This document shows positions 34,311-46,149 of a DNA stretch of 64,000 nt, in pieces. The stretch's first letter is position 1, and every line of letters begins with the position of its first letter. Position numbers and translations under genes: made by a program. The stretch spans positions 23,535 through 87,534 of the forward strand of contig JALJCO010000132.1 of the NCBI GenBank assembly GCA_023101725.1. Direction: 5' to 3'. Under the pieces are notes generated by a model. It did not search any database. It was not told the DNA's origin and was given only the letters and a program-made list of their open reading frames with translations. The stretch is from Atherinomorus stipes. Its lineage: Eukaryota; Chordata; Actinopteri; Atheriniformes; Atherinidae.

Positions 34311-34745
34311 GCTGGGCAGTATATTGGTACTAAGGATCTTCAATATTGTTTATTTATTTATTTATTTATTTATTTATTTTTTACCAATATCAATATACCA
34401 ATATCATCCATCTCTTAGTATCCGATATCCTTGATCAGTCTGCATAGATCAGTATCAACCGATACTGATCTATGCAGACAATGTGAGGCTGTATCTCTCA
34501 GATTTTGAGAAATACAACTATATTCCACTCCGAGAACAAATATCCAAAAATCCCAAAATAGCCTTAACTCAGCTAGAGGAGTTTTGGACATGGCTGCCAT
34601 TTATCAGATACTAGCAGGTATTAGCCAACATGTGGCTAATTCTAATGTTTCTGACAACTTGGTACTTTACCAACAATTTAAAACCAGACATATTATGAGC
34701 AGCTTCAAAGCAAGTCGGTCTGTAGCAGCAGCAGCTGCACCGTAG
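34311..34745. mobile_element. hAT-like remnant, related to 41349-41846
   Basis: An end resembling TAGTGCTGGGCAGTATA is followed by a (TTTA)n tract (34349-34380), a 17-bp perfect hairpin (34440-34456 with 34461-34477), and then about 260 bp closely related to 41435-41705. Shared landmarks are CAGATACTAGCAGGTATTAG and GTAGCAGCAGCAGCTGCACC. No transposase is recognised. Confidence 0.5.
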
Positions 34746-35249
34746 CCACATGACTCTAAAAGGAATGCTGGGATATGAAGTATTGTGTAAGTAGTCATTG
34801 TGCAGAGCTTTGACTGTTAGGTTCATTTAATTTGAGCCAGCTGTGCTGGTCAAGGAGGCATGAACCGGTAGGAAATTGGCCCACGAGGACCTGGCCTAAA
34901 CAGTGTTTAAATATACAGCACCCTGAAAACTGTTTGCGGGGTGGACCTTTTTCATTGCAGCTCCATTAAACGTGTGCACAGCAATGCACCTCTTACTGGA
35001 GAAACACAGAGCTGAAAATGGACGTAGTTCCCATGGACTAACAGTTCATACGCATATTCCATGTTTCACACATGTTCACGTTGGTATGAAAAAAAAATGA
35101 GGGACTCAAATTTGCATTGGTCTGTTGTGGTGAAGAAAGAGCTGAGCCAATTACAGGAAATTATAAGATAAAAAAAATTGTGTGAGGAGGGTGGGTGGGG
35201 GCCATACTAATGGCCGAAATAAGTTTCCTTTACAGGGGTGCCAGGCTCT
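34746..35249. other. intron sequence, nothing recognised
   Basis: No supported feature was seen. Confidence 0.4.
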
Positions 35250-35597
35250 CCTTTAGAGATAGTATAAGAAGCTTGGCCGTCTGGGAGTAGAGACACTGCT
35301 CCTCTACATCAACAGGAGCCAGATGAAGTGGCTCATCTGGCTCCTTGCCCCCTGGACGCCTCCCTGGTGAGATGTTCTGGGCACAGACCACTGGAGGGAG
35401 ACCCTGGGGAAGACCAAAACACGGTGGAGAGACTACATCGCTCTGCTAGCCTGGGAATGCCCCAGGATCCCCCCGGATGAGCTAGCAGATGTGGCCAGGG
35501 GGGAGGGAAGTCTGGGCTTCCCCGTTTAGGCAGTTGACCCCACAACCTGACCTTAGAAAAGATCCAAGAAACTGGGTGGATGGATGGATGGATGGAT
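35250..35597 (+). pseudogene. Rex3/RTE LINE 3' end
   Basis: The plus strand carries the last coding part and tail of a Rex3-type (RTE clade) LINE. The GGAGAGACTACATC, CTAGCCTGGGAATGCCCC and GATGAGCTAGCAGATGTGG blocks correspond to the usual RDYV, LAWECP and DELADVA coding. GGGAGGGAAGTCTGGGCTTC and a terminal (GGAT)n tail follow. It is 5'-truncated, as normal for this family, and not translatable as a full protein. Confidence 0.75.
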
Positions 35598-35656
35598 CTG
35601 CTGGGAGAACCTGTTTACTCCACGCAAGCTCCTGTCATCTGAGAGTGACAAAGAAC

Positions 35657-36580
35657 TAGGGTTGTCACGATACTAAAATACAACAAAAATATATGAATAC
35701 ATATGAGAAAAGACCTTAAGAATGGAAAATAAATACATTATTTTAAAGATCTCATTTGTGCAGAGATACAGTCTTCATACAGTTTTGAACAGTCCTCTGA
35801 AACTGCTCACTGTGATTCAGAAGAGACTAACTAAAAAACTTCATGCACTAGTTAGTGTACTTGCATGTCCTTTTCTTCACAATACTTGAGACCAAATCAA
35901 GTAAACAGTAGAACAGACAAACTAGTTAGGGTGAGGAATAGCCGCGGTTAGCGGGTCTCGGTTCGGGCGGATGCGGGTGGTTGGCGTGCTCAAACAAGAA
36001 GAGGATGCAACTACTTTTTAAACTTTTGACAGATTAATGCAGAATAGGCAGACATTTCCTGCATGATTAATGTCTGACAGACCAGACACTAACATTTTCG
36101 TCCAGTCTCGTCTCGCCAATGAAAATTCACACACGTCTCGTCATGTTTTAGTCATCATAGAGATACGTTTAGCTCGTCATCGTTTCATTATCGTCATAGA
36201 AAAAAAGGGGCATCAACAAAATGATTTAGTCATCGTCATCGCTAACAAAAACAACACTGCCCTGCTCTGACTACAGTTGAAGCTATGGTGCTGCTGTGCG
36301 ACCACAAGGCTCGTGTGAGCGCTTCTACATGGGGGTGGGGCCTGCGGTTGTAAAGAGTAAACGATACGCACTTTCACATCAGTCTGCACGAGTCTCCAAT
36401 AACACCAGAAAAAGTCACTGGATTTATCGCTGGTCACTTTTTGACCAACGGGTCCTCCAGTGAGATGCTGTAGGGAAGGGGCTGCCTGCAGCAGTGCCTG
36501 TTCAAAATGGCAGAGGCGGCTGATACTTTCCAAGACTCAGCAGATGCCAAAGTGGCATTTAAGTATCGATACCCGTGCTA
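35657..36580. mobile_element. possible hAT-like element, TAGGGTTGTCACGATAC end
   Basis: The left end TAGGGTTGTCACGATAC is a common hAT-type end in fishes. AGTATCGATACCCGTGCTA near 36560-36578 may be the decayed right end. The interior includes a GTCTCGTCTCG...GTCATCGTCATCG segment also common in fishes. No target duplication was confirmed, so the boundaries are tentative. Confidence 0.4.
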
Positions 36581-36619
36581 ATTAATATCTACCCAGATAC
36601 AGATTTATGCAACTCTTAA

Positions 36620-37511
36620 AGGAATAGTTCACCCACAGAATGATTTAAATTTATTTTCCACTTATCTTCATGGTGAGCAAGACTCTGGAGCACTTTTTTA
36701 ATATCTCAAATGCAGCCAGAGATCAGGACGACTTCTCGTTTCCAAACCAACTTTCATATAATGGAGTTCACTGGGAACCGAGCCAAAAAGGTCCATAAAA
36801 ATGCACAAAAACTTGTCAATATTCCTCCATACAGCTCATCCAATGTAATCCAAGTGTCCTGAGTGGGTAGTGTCCATAATTTACTCGGAACTACGCCCAT
36901 TTAGTATATTTATGGAGCCTAAATAGAAGTACATCACATCTCCTGCAAGCACGCCGATGCGTGTTCATGAAATACGGAAGGCTCTGCAGACAAGATTGTG
37001 CGTTCTCTTTTTCTTTCTTTCTTTGTTTAAAATCAATATCCAAACCCTCTTGTGTTTGTCTCAGTTTGTCTGCAGCTCTGGCGCTCTAAGCACAATGTCA
37101 ACAGAGAATTTCTTCTTCTACGCTTGCATTATCGGCAGAGTAGGCTCTGAACGCCGAGGCTTCCGTAGTTTCGTGAATGTGCATGTGCGCGCGGGAATAT
37201 GTACTACTTTTTAGGCTCTAAAAATATACTAAATGATGTTGTTTCGAGTAAATTCTGGACGCTACCCACTCAAGACACTTGGATTACTTTGGAAAAGCAG
37301 GATGGAGGAATACTGACAAGTTTTTGTGCACTTTTATGGACCTTTTTGGCTCAGACCCCGGCGAACTCCATTATATGAAAGTTGGTTGGAAATGAGAAGT
37401 CGTCCTGATCTCCGGCTGCATTTGAAATATTAAAAAAGTGCTCCAGAGTCTCGCTCACCACGAAGGTAAGTGGAAAATAAAGTTAAATCATTCTGTGGGT
37501 GAACTATTCCT
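36620..37511. mobile_element. TTAA-flanked palindromic element, copy C
   Basis: It starts AGGAATAGTTCACCCACAG and ends with the exact-style inverse, between intact TTAA copies at 36616-36619 and 37512-37515. This is the best-preserved of the three copies and defines the family: 892 bp, two inverse halves, non-coding, with a GCTTGCATTATCGGCAGAG block near the middle also seen in copies A and B. Confidence 0.85.
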
Positions 37512-37515
37512 TTAA

Positions 37516-39715
37516 GGCCTGTACACACCTACTCCGCAATATACTCCTATTTGCAATTTCGTGCCGTTTATTCGCATCGGGCCCAGTGTGAAAAGGCCTT
37601 TAGTCTGAGTGTATAAGTTGCCTTACGTAAGTAAAACAAGGCGTGACAGGTGTTTAACTGAACAGTGATAATAGAGAGAACAAAACAATTATTAAAAAAA
37701 AAAACAACAACAACTTAAAACCAAAAGTGCAGAACGTGCTGCATCAGACGTGATCCCGAACTGGCAACCACTCTTTTCAAGACAGCTTCATTAACTGCTG
37801 CAGCGATACCCAAGGACATGAATCAATATCAAAGTTTCATAACATGTTGTGAGAATATGTTGCGTGTCTTGCAATAGGTTAAATAAACCACACTATTATT
37901 TTTTATTACTATTATTATTATTATTATTTATTATTATTATTATTATTAATGGCTTATTTGATAAAGTCAATTGACTTAATGAGAAATCAGTTTAAAAGGT
38001 AGAAAAATTGTAAGATGTTAACGAGGAACAGAGTCCGCGGATGCAGAGCAGTATGAAGCCATCCTTACTGTGCTCATATTTGTCTCGTCATTATATCAAT
38101 CTAATGACCCCGTAATGATTTATCGATCGTGAAAACGTTGCACAAAGCGCTTTGAAATTGGCTCTGCTGTCAATTAGGAACAGCGGCAACAGAAACCAGA
38201 TTACTTCCCCTTTTCTTATCATTACTTTTTTCTTTTTTCTGGGCCGTGTCCTTGAATGTCAGTGGTATGTCGTGCGGCTGTGCAGGGGATGGGGGTGTGG
38301 ACGGGCTTGTGTGTGTCCTGTCTGAGGGTGTAAATGAAGAGCTGGCAGAGTCGGCTCACTCCTCCACTGGGTGTAAATCACATAAAACTTTAATTACTGG
38401 CCTGGGTGTCGCATAATTAGACCCAGTCTGCTGTTGGATGCAGAACAGACCAATGACGACATGATACTTTAACCTGCAGGTATTTAGGAGTTTAAAGCAA
38501 AATAATGTTGTAAACAGATTTAATAGATCAAAGCAAAGTATTTCAAAATGTTTATAGTCTTTTTAAAAAAGATGTTTATTTCAGTGTCTGTTTATACAAA
38601 TTATGTATGTTTAGAGGAGCAAAACTGCTGTTGACAAACCCGTTGATTAACAATGTATGCGTTTGCTACATCTGCCTGCAGTTACATTACGGCTCGCCAT
38701 AAGCGTAAATAAAATGATCGTAAAAAGTTCATAAGTGCTGTTCTTGCTGAACTGTGATCATACAGATGATTTTTGGCTCCACTGGAAAGCCTGGCTTCCA
38801 TTAAGCATATTAACTAGACAACATTAAACTTTCATTCTGGCCTCTGGAAAAGCAGTTTATGGAATCAAGGGTAATTAGCTGATATATTCTGCTACTGGCA
38901 CTGCTCGTTTCAACCAGCAGAAGCATGGAGCTGTCAGCTCTGGAGTAAATGTTATGCACAGTGTGCTTTGCTAAACAAACAAAGAGTACAGATAAAAGTT
39001 TGATTCTTGTTCCTTGAAGCAAATTCTGCTGTTTTTAACTCATTTCAACCTGCTACAGAGTTGCAGCTCTGCAGCCCACACATCACAACTCAAAGACGTG
39101 TTTGTTTCAGTGCTGGTGGAGAGACTCAAAGAAGAATACTGAACAGCTGAGAAATACAGAGGGCGATGCACAACAGTGAGTCAAATTGGTGTTCTGGAGG
39201 GTTGTGCACAAAAAGCAGATACAAGCATCCCTGAAACACAATTTGTTTTGCTGATTTATTCTGCAGCCCACTTGGAAAACATGAATGGGGATATTGTGAA
39301 GTTTAGTGGATGCAAAAAAAAAAACTGGGAATATTGGGAAGTAAAACCACTAATAGTAGGAGAAGAGGCTCACCTTTCTCGTATTGGTTGGTTGACACCT
39401 TTGTGGAGTACGCATCATGCCACATCTGCAACAGGTTTTAACAGCTCCTCCTTAAACCTATTTTTACTACTATGAAGGCTCATTTATAATACCACTGTCC
39501 GTGTATAAATGAATCCCTTTGGGTGTTTTTTATACAAAAAGAAGCAGCAGACCTGACTGCCTCAGATGGCCATTGAAGGTTTTGTTTTGCAATTGAATGT
39601 GTGAATGAGAAAAAAAGTGAATGAAAAATGCTAAAGGAAAATATATTAATATATATATATATATACACACACAGATACATATATGTGTGCACATATATAT
39701 ATATATATGTGTGCA
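37516..39715. other. intron sequence with (ATT)n, no gene seen
   Basis: An (ATT)n/(ATTATT)n tract lies at about 37905-37947 and AT/AC tracts at 39650-39715. No coding exon or transposon boundary was recognised. Confidence 0.45.
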
Positions 39716-39722
39716 TATATAT

Positions 39723-41102
39723 TAGAGGTCGACCAATAGTGGATTTTTAAAGGCTGATATAATAACGATAGTTTGGAGCAGGAAAAAGCCGATAGTCAAT
39801 TAATCGGCCGATAACCCCCCTTTGCGAAAAAAAAAAATTTAATGTTGTGTGTATATATATGTATATATATATATAGCGGATGGATAAATATATAGGCTAT
39901 TAAAAGATTTTTCTAGAAATAAAAACATAGCTATTAGAAAATTAAGAGGTCCTTCACATTTATGTGAGTGATGGCACTCTATGCCATAAAAAAATAATAT
40001 TCACAAAACAACTTGTTAAACAGGCGTACAGTGAAGGAAGTTGAACTGTGGTTTTCTCATCCTCAGTCAGGCTAACCACTAACCAGCTGCAGGGGCGGGT
40101 ATGTTTGGATTTTATCTCTATTTTATCCATTTTAAACAGTCCTGATCTTAATCAACAAAGCTTTTTTTTTGGTCTTTAATGACCTTTTTTTTAAAAAAGA
40201 ATAAATTCACAAAAGGAATTAATTTATATTTAAAATATAACTAAATTTTTTGTCCACTGCAGCAGCAGCAGTCACTACAAACTCAGTCATATCTGGACAC
40301 AAATCGAGGGGGGCTGGTTCGTCTCAGCCAGCACGAAAGTTTATTAGAATTTGCCCAATTTTAAGATTCATGACAAACTAAGATCACATCAATCAGACAA
40401 GTTTTCATTTGAATATCCGATGTTTTCCTTAGTTATTTTCTGGAAAACCCCTCATAGACGTGATGTCGGCGGGATCCTGTTACAGTCGGATGATTGTCCT
40501 ACACGCGGTTTTACAAGCGGTAAAATACACTAAATATGGTTCCAGGACAGATTAAAACTGGTTTGTGTGACGGTCTCAACCCTGCAAGACCCGAACGGAG
40601 CGGACTAACAGAACTGCACCTGACCTGGACCGGTTCAATGATGAATCCGGAGTGACTGTGGAGGTGATTAAACATGACGCGGCAGCGTGGCCCCCACATG
40701 ATAAATAATAGCCTTTAAAAATTAAAAGATAACAACTTACATGGTTCCAGCTGAGCTTTAAGTCGTCCTCAGTAATTAATAGCGCAGACTTGGACTTTTA
40801 TGCCGTTTACATTCAGACAAACTCTTTTACCTCAGAGCTGTAGCGGACTTGTCCACGTTGAAGCGACGCGTTCATAAAGACATCTCTGATTAAATAGCGG
40901 ATGGACTTTACAGCATATTCTGCCATGAAAGTGTGAAAGCGGCTACAGACAGCCTCTCTCTGTGTGAAGAGCAGCCCCGCCCCTCAGTGATCAGAGAGCA
41001 GCGCTTCATGGCGGTGTGGAAAAAACTGCAGCCATCGGCCACTATCGGAGCCAAGATCAGCCGATACCGATAGTTTGTAAAACGTCCCATCGGCGACCTC
41101 TA
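39723..41102. mobile_element. hAT-like element with TAGAGGTCGACC ends
   Basis: Left end TAGAGGTCGACCAATAG and right end CATCGGCGACCTCTA are inverted repeats; both flanks read ATATATAT, consistent with an 8-bp duplication but ambiguous within (AT)n. Subterminal CCGATA/TATCGG words are typical of this fish family. No complete transposase frame is present. Its right part near 40830-40910 resembles 50310-50543, next to the BEL element. Confidence 0.65.
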
Positions 41103-41134
<32 letters not shown>

Positions 41135-41348
41135 AATCAGTTGGAGCACAAAAAGTTTCATATACTTGATGGGAGTGGATTTTGGCAGAAAGAAGACTTT
41201 ATGCGAGTATGTGAAGATAACAAGACCTCAGCAAGCAGGTGAATACATGTGAATGCATTTAAATCTGTATCTTTATTGGCCTTTTAGGCTTCTTGCACTG
41301 AACTCTAACTTCTTCACTAAAAACAACAAATCTCTTTTCATTGTTACT

Positions 41349-41846
41349 AGGGATGTTCAATACTGGCTTTTTTACCGAAATCCGATATTGTCCAACTCTT
41401 AATTTCAATATTCGATATCAACCGATACCGATACATGCAGGCAGCTGTGAAGTTGTATCTCTCACATTCTGAGAGATACAACTCTGCTCTGAGAGCAAGA
41501 TCCCAAAAATACCTTAACTCAGCCAGAGGAGTTCATTTTGGACATCTGGCTGCCATATATCAGATACTAGCAGGTATTAGCCAACATGTGGCTAATTCTG
41601 ATGTTTCTGGCAACTTGGTACTTAACTAACAACTTAAAACCAGACATATTATAAACAGCTTTAAAGCAAGTCAGTCTGTAGCAGCAGCAGCTGCACCGTA
41701 GTCATGCTGGACTGGTGCTAACAAGATCTCAAGGTTTCATATGTAAAAAAAATTCGGCCCGAAAACCCTGATATTGACATTTTCCAATATCACTTTTTAA
41801 TGCTGATATCGACCGATACCTTTTTTTGGTCAAGCATCGTTTTCAG
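41349..41846. mobile_element. hAT-like remnant with TAGGGATGTTCAATAC end
   Basis: The left end TAGGGATGTTCAATAC is hAT-like; GGTCAAGCATCG near 41835 may be the decayed right end. Subterminal CCGATATT and GATATCGACCGATACC words are present. The core 41435-41705 is homologous to 34485-34745. Confidence 0.5.
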
Positions 41847-41849
41847 AAG

Positions 41850-42635
41850 TGGTTCTTTTGCTCTACTTAAACCTTTATTATTCAAAGTTCGTCACTTTAT
41901 AAAGCAAAAGCAACTCAAAAAACATAAGAAAGATAAAAAAATCCCTTTATCGCTGCCTATAAGTTACAACTAAGATGAAGTTGCCTGTGAACTTAAGAGC
42001 ATTTTCTAGCTGTGGGTGCTCGTTGTGAGAGGGTTGAACATCCACACTTTCTCTGCAGGTGTCTCGGTTACTCTGGCCTCTCTGTGCACTGACTGCCTCT
42101 TCTCTTGTTCTCTGTGAGAGAGTAGTAGTTACTGAAGGAACTAACTAGATGCAGTTATAGTTACTTTGTTGATTTCTCATGCCAAAAAGTAATGTGTTAC
42201 TCTTACTGCAAAAGTAACTTTTTAATCATTTTTTAAAATAACATTCTTTAAAATGCTCCCATTTGTGTCCTTATAACTTAATTTCAGTGCTGTATCATAC
42301 AATATCATACAAACTCAAAACCAGTGATTTTTTGAACACTAATTTGTTTAAGTCAGGCCAGCATATGATTGGAAAAAAAAAATCAAATGAAATAACAGCT
42401 GCTCACAAATGAAATCTCTGAGCAATGTTCAACCTGCTACCAGAAACTTACTTAAAGTAAACTCTATGTTTAACTTCAAGTGGAAAAATGAAAGTGGTTT
42501 CAGCTCCATACACACAAAGCAACAGCTAATGTATATGTCTATAAAATCCTCTTTAAAAAAAATGGTATTTACAGCCCTTTTTAAACAGGGCTCTTATGGT
42601 GAGCCCTCCAATCCACTCCCTCTCTCCGACTTCTT
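41850..42635. other. intron sequence, nothing recognised
   Basis: No supported gene or element was seen. A 103-codon frame at 42409-42720 shows no domain and runs into an L2 3' tail. Confidence 0.4.
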
Positions 42636-42639
42636 ATTA

Positions 42640-43430
42640 TACTGTAAGGCAAGTTTATTTGTACAGCTCATTTCATGTACAGTACAAGACAATTCAAAAG
42701 TGCTTTGCATTATACATTAAAGGCATTACAGTGGGGGAAAAAAACATTAGAAAGTAAAAGAATAAAAAGCATGATTTAAAATGAAAAACAAAAGAGAAAA
42801 CATTAGGTCTTAAAGTGCTGATGACACGACCTTCACTTCAAGTAACTTGAATTTGAAGGCTGAGTCGTTACTGTTTGTCTGTAAAACTGGAAAAGGAACT
42901 GACACCTTTGACTTCAATGTTAAATGAGCTGAGAACGTTCTCTGGTAGACGTCAAGTCCAGTTTCGACTCACAGCGCCACAGTCTGGTCAGATGTGCTGA
43001 AATGTAGCGATGTTTCCTAATAACTCATCTATGCAGCTGCGCTTGTTTAAGAACGTTTTTAAAAACGTGTCATAAGCACTTTAAAAGAAGCTGTGCGGAT
43101 CTGAACTTTTTGAATAAGAACTTTATTTAAATCCAGGTTAAAAACCCTTCTGTTCTCAGGTGCATTTAAATAAACTGAGTCTATCAGCTGATCTGAGGCT
43201 TTCGGGGAGTTTGTTCCAGACATGTGGAGCATAGAAGCTGAACGCAGCTTCTCCATGTCTGACTCTGGGAACTGATAAAAACGGGATCCAGATGACCTGA
43301 GGGGTCTGGTAGGTTCATTCTGGGTCAAGAGGTCACTGATGTATTTTGGTCCTAAACCATTCAGAGCTTTATTGACCAGTAGCAGAACTTTAAAGTCTAT
43401 TCTCTGATGGACAAGCAGCCGTTGTATAAG
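42640..43430 (-). pseudogene. L2-type LINE 3' end: RT C-terminus plus 3' UTR
   Basis: On the minus strand the RT C-terminus reads HQRIDFKVLLL, NKALNGLGPKYISDLL, then a TRPLRSSG block near 43320-43400. A one-base frameshift follows, so the usual APH..WN..LP block lies in another register at 43200-43260. The 3' UTR ends at about 42640 with the inverse of AGGCAAGTTTATTTGTACAG, typical of fish L2 tails. The element is truncated at its 5' side, where a MITE abuts. Confidence 0.75.
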
Positions 43431-43640
43431 CAGGGGGTGTCCAGCTCCGGTCCTCCAGGGCCACAATCCAGCAGATTTTCTTTGTCATCCCGCTCCAACA
43501 CACGGACTGAAATTAACGAGCCACTGTGCAGAAATTCATAGACTGTTGGATTTTTAAGTTTGAATCAGGTGTCGTGGAGCTGGGATGCATGGAAAACCTG
43601 CAGGACAGTGGCCCTTGAGGACAGGCTTTGGACATCCTTG
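43431..43640. mobile_element. hAT-Charlie-like MITE, about 210 bp
   Basis: The left end CAGGGGGTGTCCAGCTCCGG and right end GACAGGCTTTGGACATCCTTG are inverted relatives of the common CAGGGGTGTCCAACTC family, with CCTCCAGGGCCAC and GTGGCCCTTGAGG subterminal. A target duplication is not clear. It sits at the 5' truncation point of the L2 fragment. Confidence 0.6.
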
Positions 43641-44957
43641 GATTAAAGCTCTGTTGTGAGTGGATATTTCCTTATTTATTAGCGGGTAGTGATGCTCTGT
43701 CACTTGTGCTGGTTCGGGAGGCAGTGACCCATGAAACGAGAATGTGAACACTAGTTCCTGAATAAAATGGCTGTTGCGTTCAGGTTTCCCATTCAGGATC
43801 CAGAGGTCACTGCTCTGTTCTGGACAGCCGAGAGAAAATCAGGAGGGCTTCATTCATGGAGCAGGACAAGTGCAAATAAGCAACTACACTTAAAAAGAAC
43901 AAGCCCAAAAACCCACAACAGGCACCCTCTGGTGACACCCCCATCTTTTTGCTTGAGACCAGTTATTGGAAACATGTCCAATTCATATTTCTTTTGCAGA
44001 AGTTTATGAAAAGATTGCTTTAGATTTTTTTCTGCCTTAGCCAAAAATATTTAACATAACTAACCCAAAGACTGAAAGCTTTGGGTTTATCTGGGCTGAA
44101 ATGTGTCTTCAGTGCAGTGCCACAATTTAAAAGTGGTTTCTTATCGGAAACTGTAACTAGAACCTGAAGAACACTGAGATTTTAAACATCAGTGGCTGCA
44201 TTTCTCTTATGAATACAATGAAGAAAACAGCTCTGGACCCTGCATATATATCCTGATTGATCTCGTCTGCAGAATTTTTGTCCAATTATTCACAACTTCA
44301 GAGCATCCTGCAAATGTTTTTTCATGTTATATTTCATGCAGTCTTGTTAATTTTGCCAGCACTATGCACTACATAGCTCCTCCATTTGGATTTTGAAGCC
44401 CTGCAATCCCCCTGTATTCGGAAGCTTTTTATTTCCTTTTTTTATGTTGTCCTCATTCATATGTATTGACTCACTAAGCTGAATTGTAAATGAGGTCTCT
44501 GTCTCAGCATTAAAGGCAGAAATGGAAAGAAAGACTTTTGGGCTCTGACACAGGACGAGAGGACTCGCTGCCAAATCCAAATATCTGTCGTGGTAAATAA
44601 TGCCTTTGTACCTGACTGAACAGGGCAGGATTATAAGGACTAAACATTTTAAATAACCTGATTTAATGCAGTGCAAATGTGGGTCTGGCAGAAGTGAACA
44701 GCTTGCACCAGATATGCAGCCAGTTTCCTGTTATTACCTGTTAAAGTCAGCTCATAATTGCCTAAAGAGTCATTATTCACATCCTACTTGGAAGTTATGT
44801 CATATGTAAATTATGTTTTTGTAAATACTTGAGTTATAACTGGGCTAAATTTGAACTAAAACACTGCTGGAGCCCCAGAATCAAAACATAAGTGGTTTAA
44901 ATAATGCAGCAGGATGCAGCAGTCACTGAGACAAAGAGAGAAACGTTGACCGAGAGC
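43641..44957. other. intron sequence next to opsin exon, nothing recognised
   Basis: No repeat boundary or second exon was recognised. The segment starts just after the opsin donor site (read leftwards on the minus strand). Confidence 0.45.
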
Positions 44958-44963
44958 ACTCAC

Positions 44964-45197
44964 TTGTTTGTTCATAAATATGTATATAAAAGGGTTGACA
45001 ACGGTGGAGAACTTGGCCAGCAGCGATGGCGTGATGCTCGCCTCCGGAGTCAACAGGTCACGAGGCCCGAAGGTGGCGAGCAGGGCTGCGACTCCGTAGG
45101 GCAGCCAGCAGACCAAGTAGCACACCACCATGGTGATGACCATCACCAGCACGCGCTGCTCTCTGCGACGGGTCACCACCGAGCTCATCCTTCGCAC
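44964..45197 (-). CDS. tmtops: TMT-type opsin, penultimate coding exon (TM6-TM7)
   Basis: Read on the minus strand, this 234-bp exon encodes 78 codons in phase 0. It begins after a TTTTTCTGTCTCTCAG acceptor (AG at 45199-45198) and ends at MNKQ before a GTGAGT donor (44963-44958). It encodes the end of intracellular loop 3 (RRREQRV), TM6 with the CWLPYG motif, extracellular loop 3 and TM7. TM7 has LLAKFSTVVNPFIY: the lysine (45014-45012) is the retinal-binding Schiff-base residue, and NPFIY is the NPxxY switch. The STVVNP wording and exon boundary favour TMT/encephalopsin opsins over visual opsins. The protein would be a light-sensing seven-helix receptor in the plasma membrane. The upstream exons are not in the window as far as I can see. 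Confidence 0.92.
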
Positions 45198-46140
45198 CTG
45201 AGAGACAGAAAAAACTTTGTTGTTGACTCAAAACAAACTAATACAATTTGTCAAAATGAAGAGAGAACGTTGATGCAGATGACACAACATGTGGATTTTT
45301 TTTTTTTTTGCTCCAGAAAGTGTGACTTTATTACTGCAAAATCAGGTTAAGTTGTACGAACTTTCTCTCAAAATCTGATTTCGTTCCCGCCGTATTTATT
45401 CACTATTAATTCACCAGCCTGCCTGTTACAAAAAAGCTTCATAAAATGGCAACACTCTCCAATGATGAGCTATCAAATTCAAAGATTTTATACGTTCAGA
45501 CTGTTTTGCCTCAAAAGAAGCTAATTCGGATGCCAGTTCAAAAAGATTTAACAGTCAGATCCCTTAAATAAGTCGCACTGTTCATCTATCTCCAACATTG
45601 GTGTTAACAAGATCAAAAAGACAAATTAAGTTTAGTCTAAATAATCTAAAGTAATCTACAAAGTTGTCTTTCAAGTGACAAATAAAGGAAAAGTTCCTCA
45701 TCAAGAAAAACACAAGTTCTGCTTGTCTTTAAAAAATCAGAATAACTTTTACTGTTATATTTTGATGTAAGATCAAATTGCAGTTGCCACTCAGATGGTG
45801 TCTACAATAGTATAAACAAACACAAAATCTATACAAAAATAATCTATAACCCATAGAAAGATGAAAAATGACAAACTCCAGTCTTCAGATCTGTCTTTTG
45901 ATTCTCGCTTGATGTGTAAATGTCTAAATTTGGTTTGTTTTACTATAAAGGATTATGATTTTCTGACCTCTTCATTTAGCTAAAGATGTTGATTCAAAAT
46001 AAACATTTAGTCAAGATTTCAGAAAAAAAACTAAAGTGAATATTTCACCATGACTGCAACATAATTAAGACTGTGATGAACTGGCGGTCCACACTGGAGC
46101 AACCGGGCCATTTATCATCATAGTTTCCAGTGGACGGCGT
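45198..46140. other. upstream opsin intron, AT-rich, no exon seen
   Basis: This part follows the acceptor of the TM6-TM7 exon. No TM4-TM5 coding exon on the minus strand was found here or in the rest of the window. Confidence 0.5.
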
Positions 46141-46149
46141 GTCTTTAGC

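Larger units (their letters stand above)
10445..44963 (-). other. last opsin intron, about 34.5 kb, repeat-filled
   Basis: The intron runs from a GTGAGT donor (44963-44958 on the minus strand) to a CATAG acceptor at 10449-10445. Both bounding exons are in phase 0. Its length comes largely from transposons: several hAT elements, TTAA-type elements, L2 and RTE fragments, a SINE and Tc1 remnants. A candidate gene on the opposite strand lies inside at 16278-17067. The exon link is inferred from family structure, phase and orientation. Confidence 0.75.

Noticed and set aside
42640..42720. TTAAAGGCATTACAG at 42717 as a TTAA-element end
   Set aside because: It is part of the L2 3' UTR and has no inverted partner.
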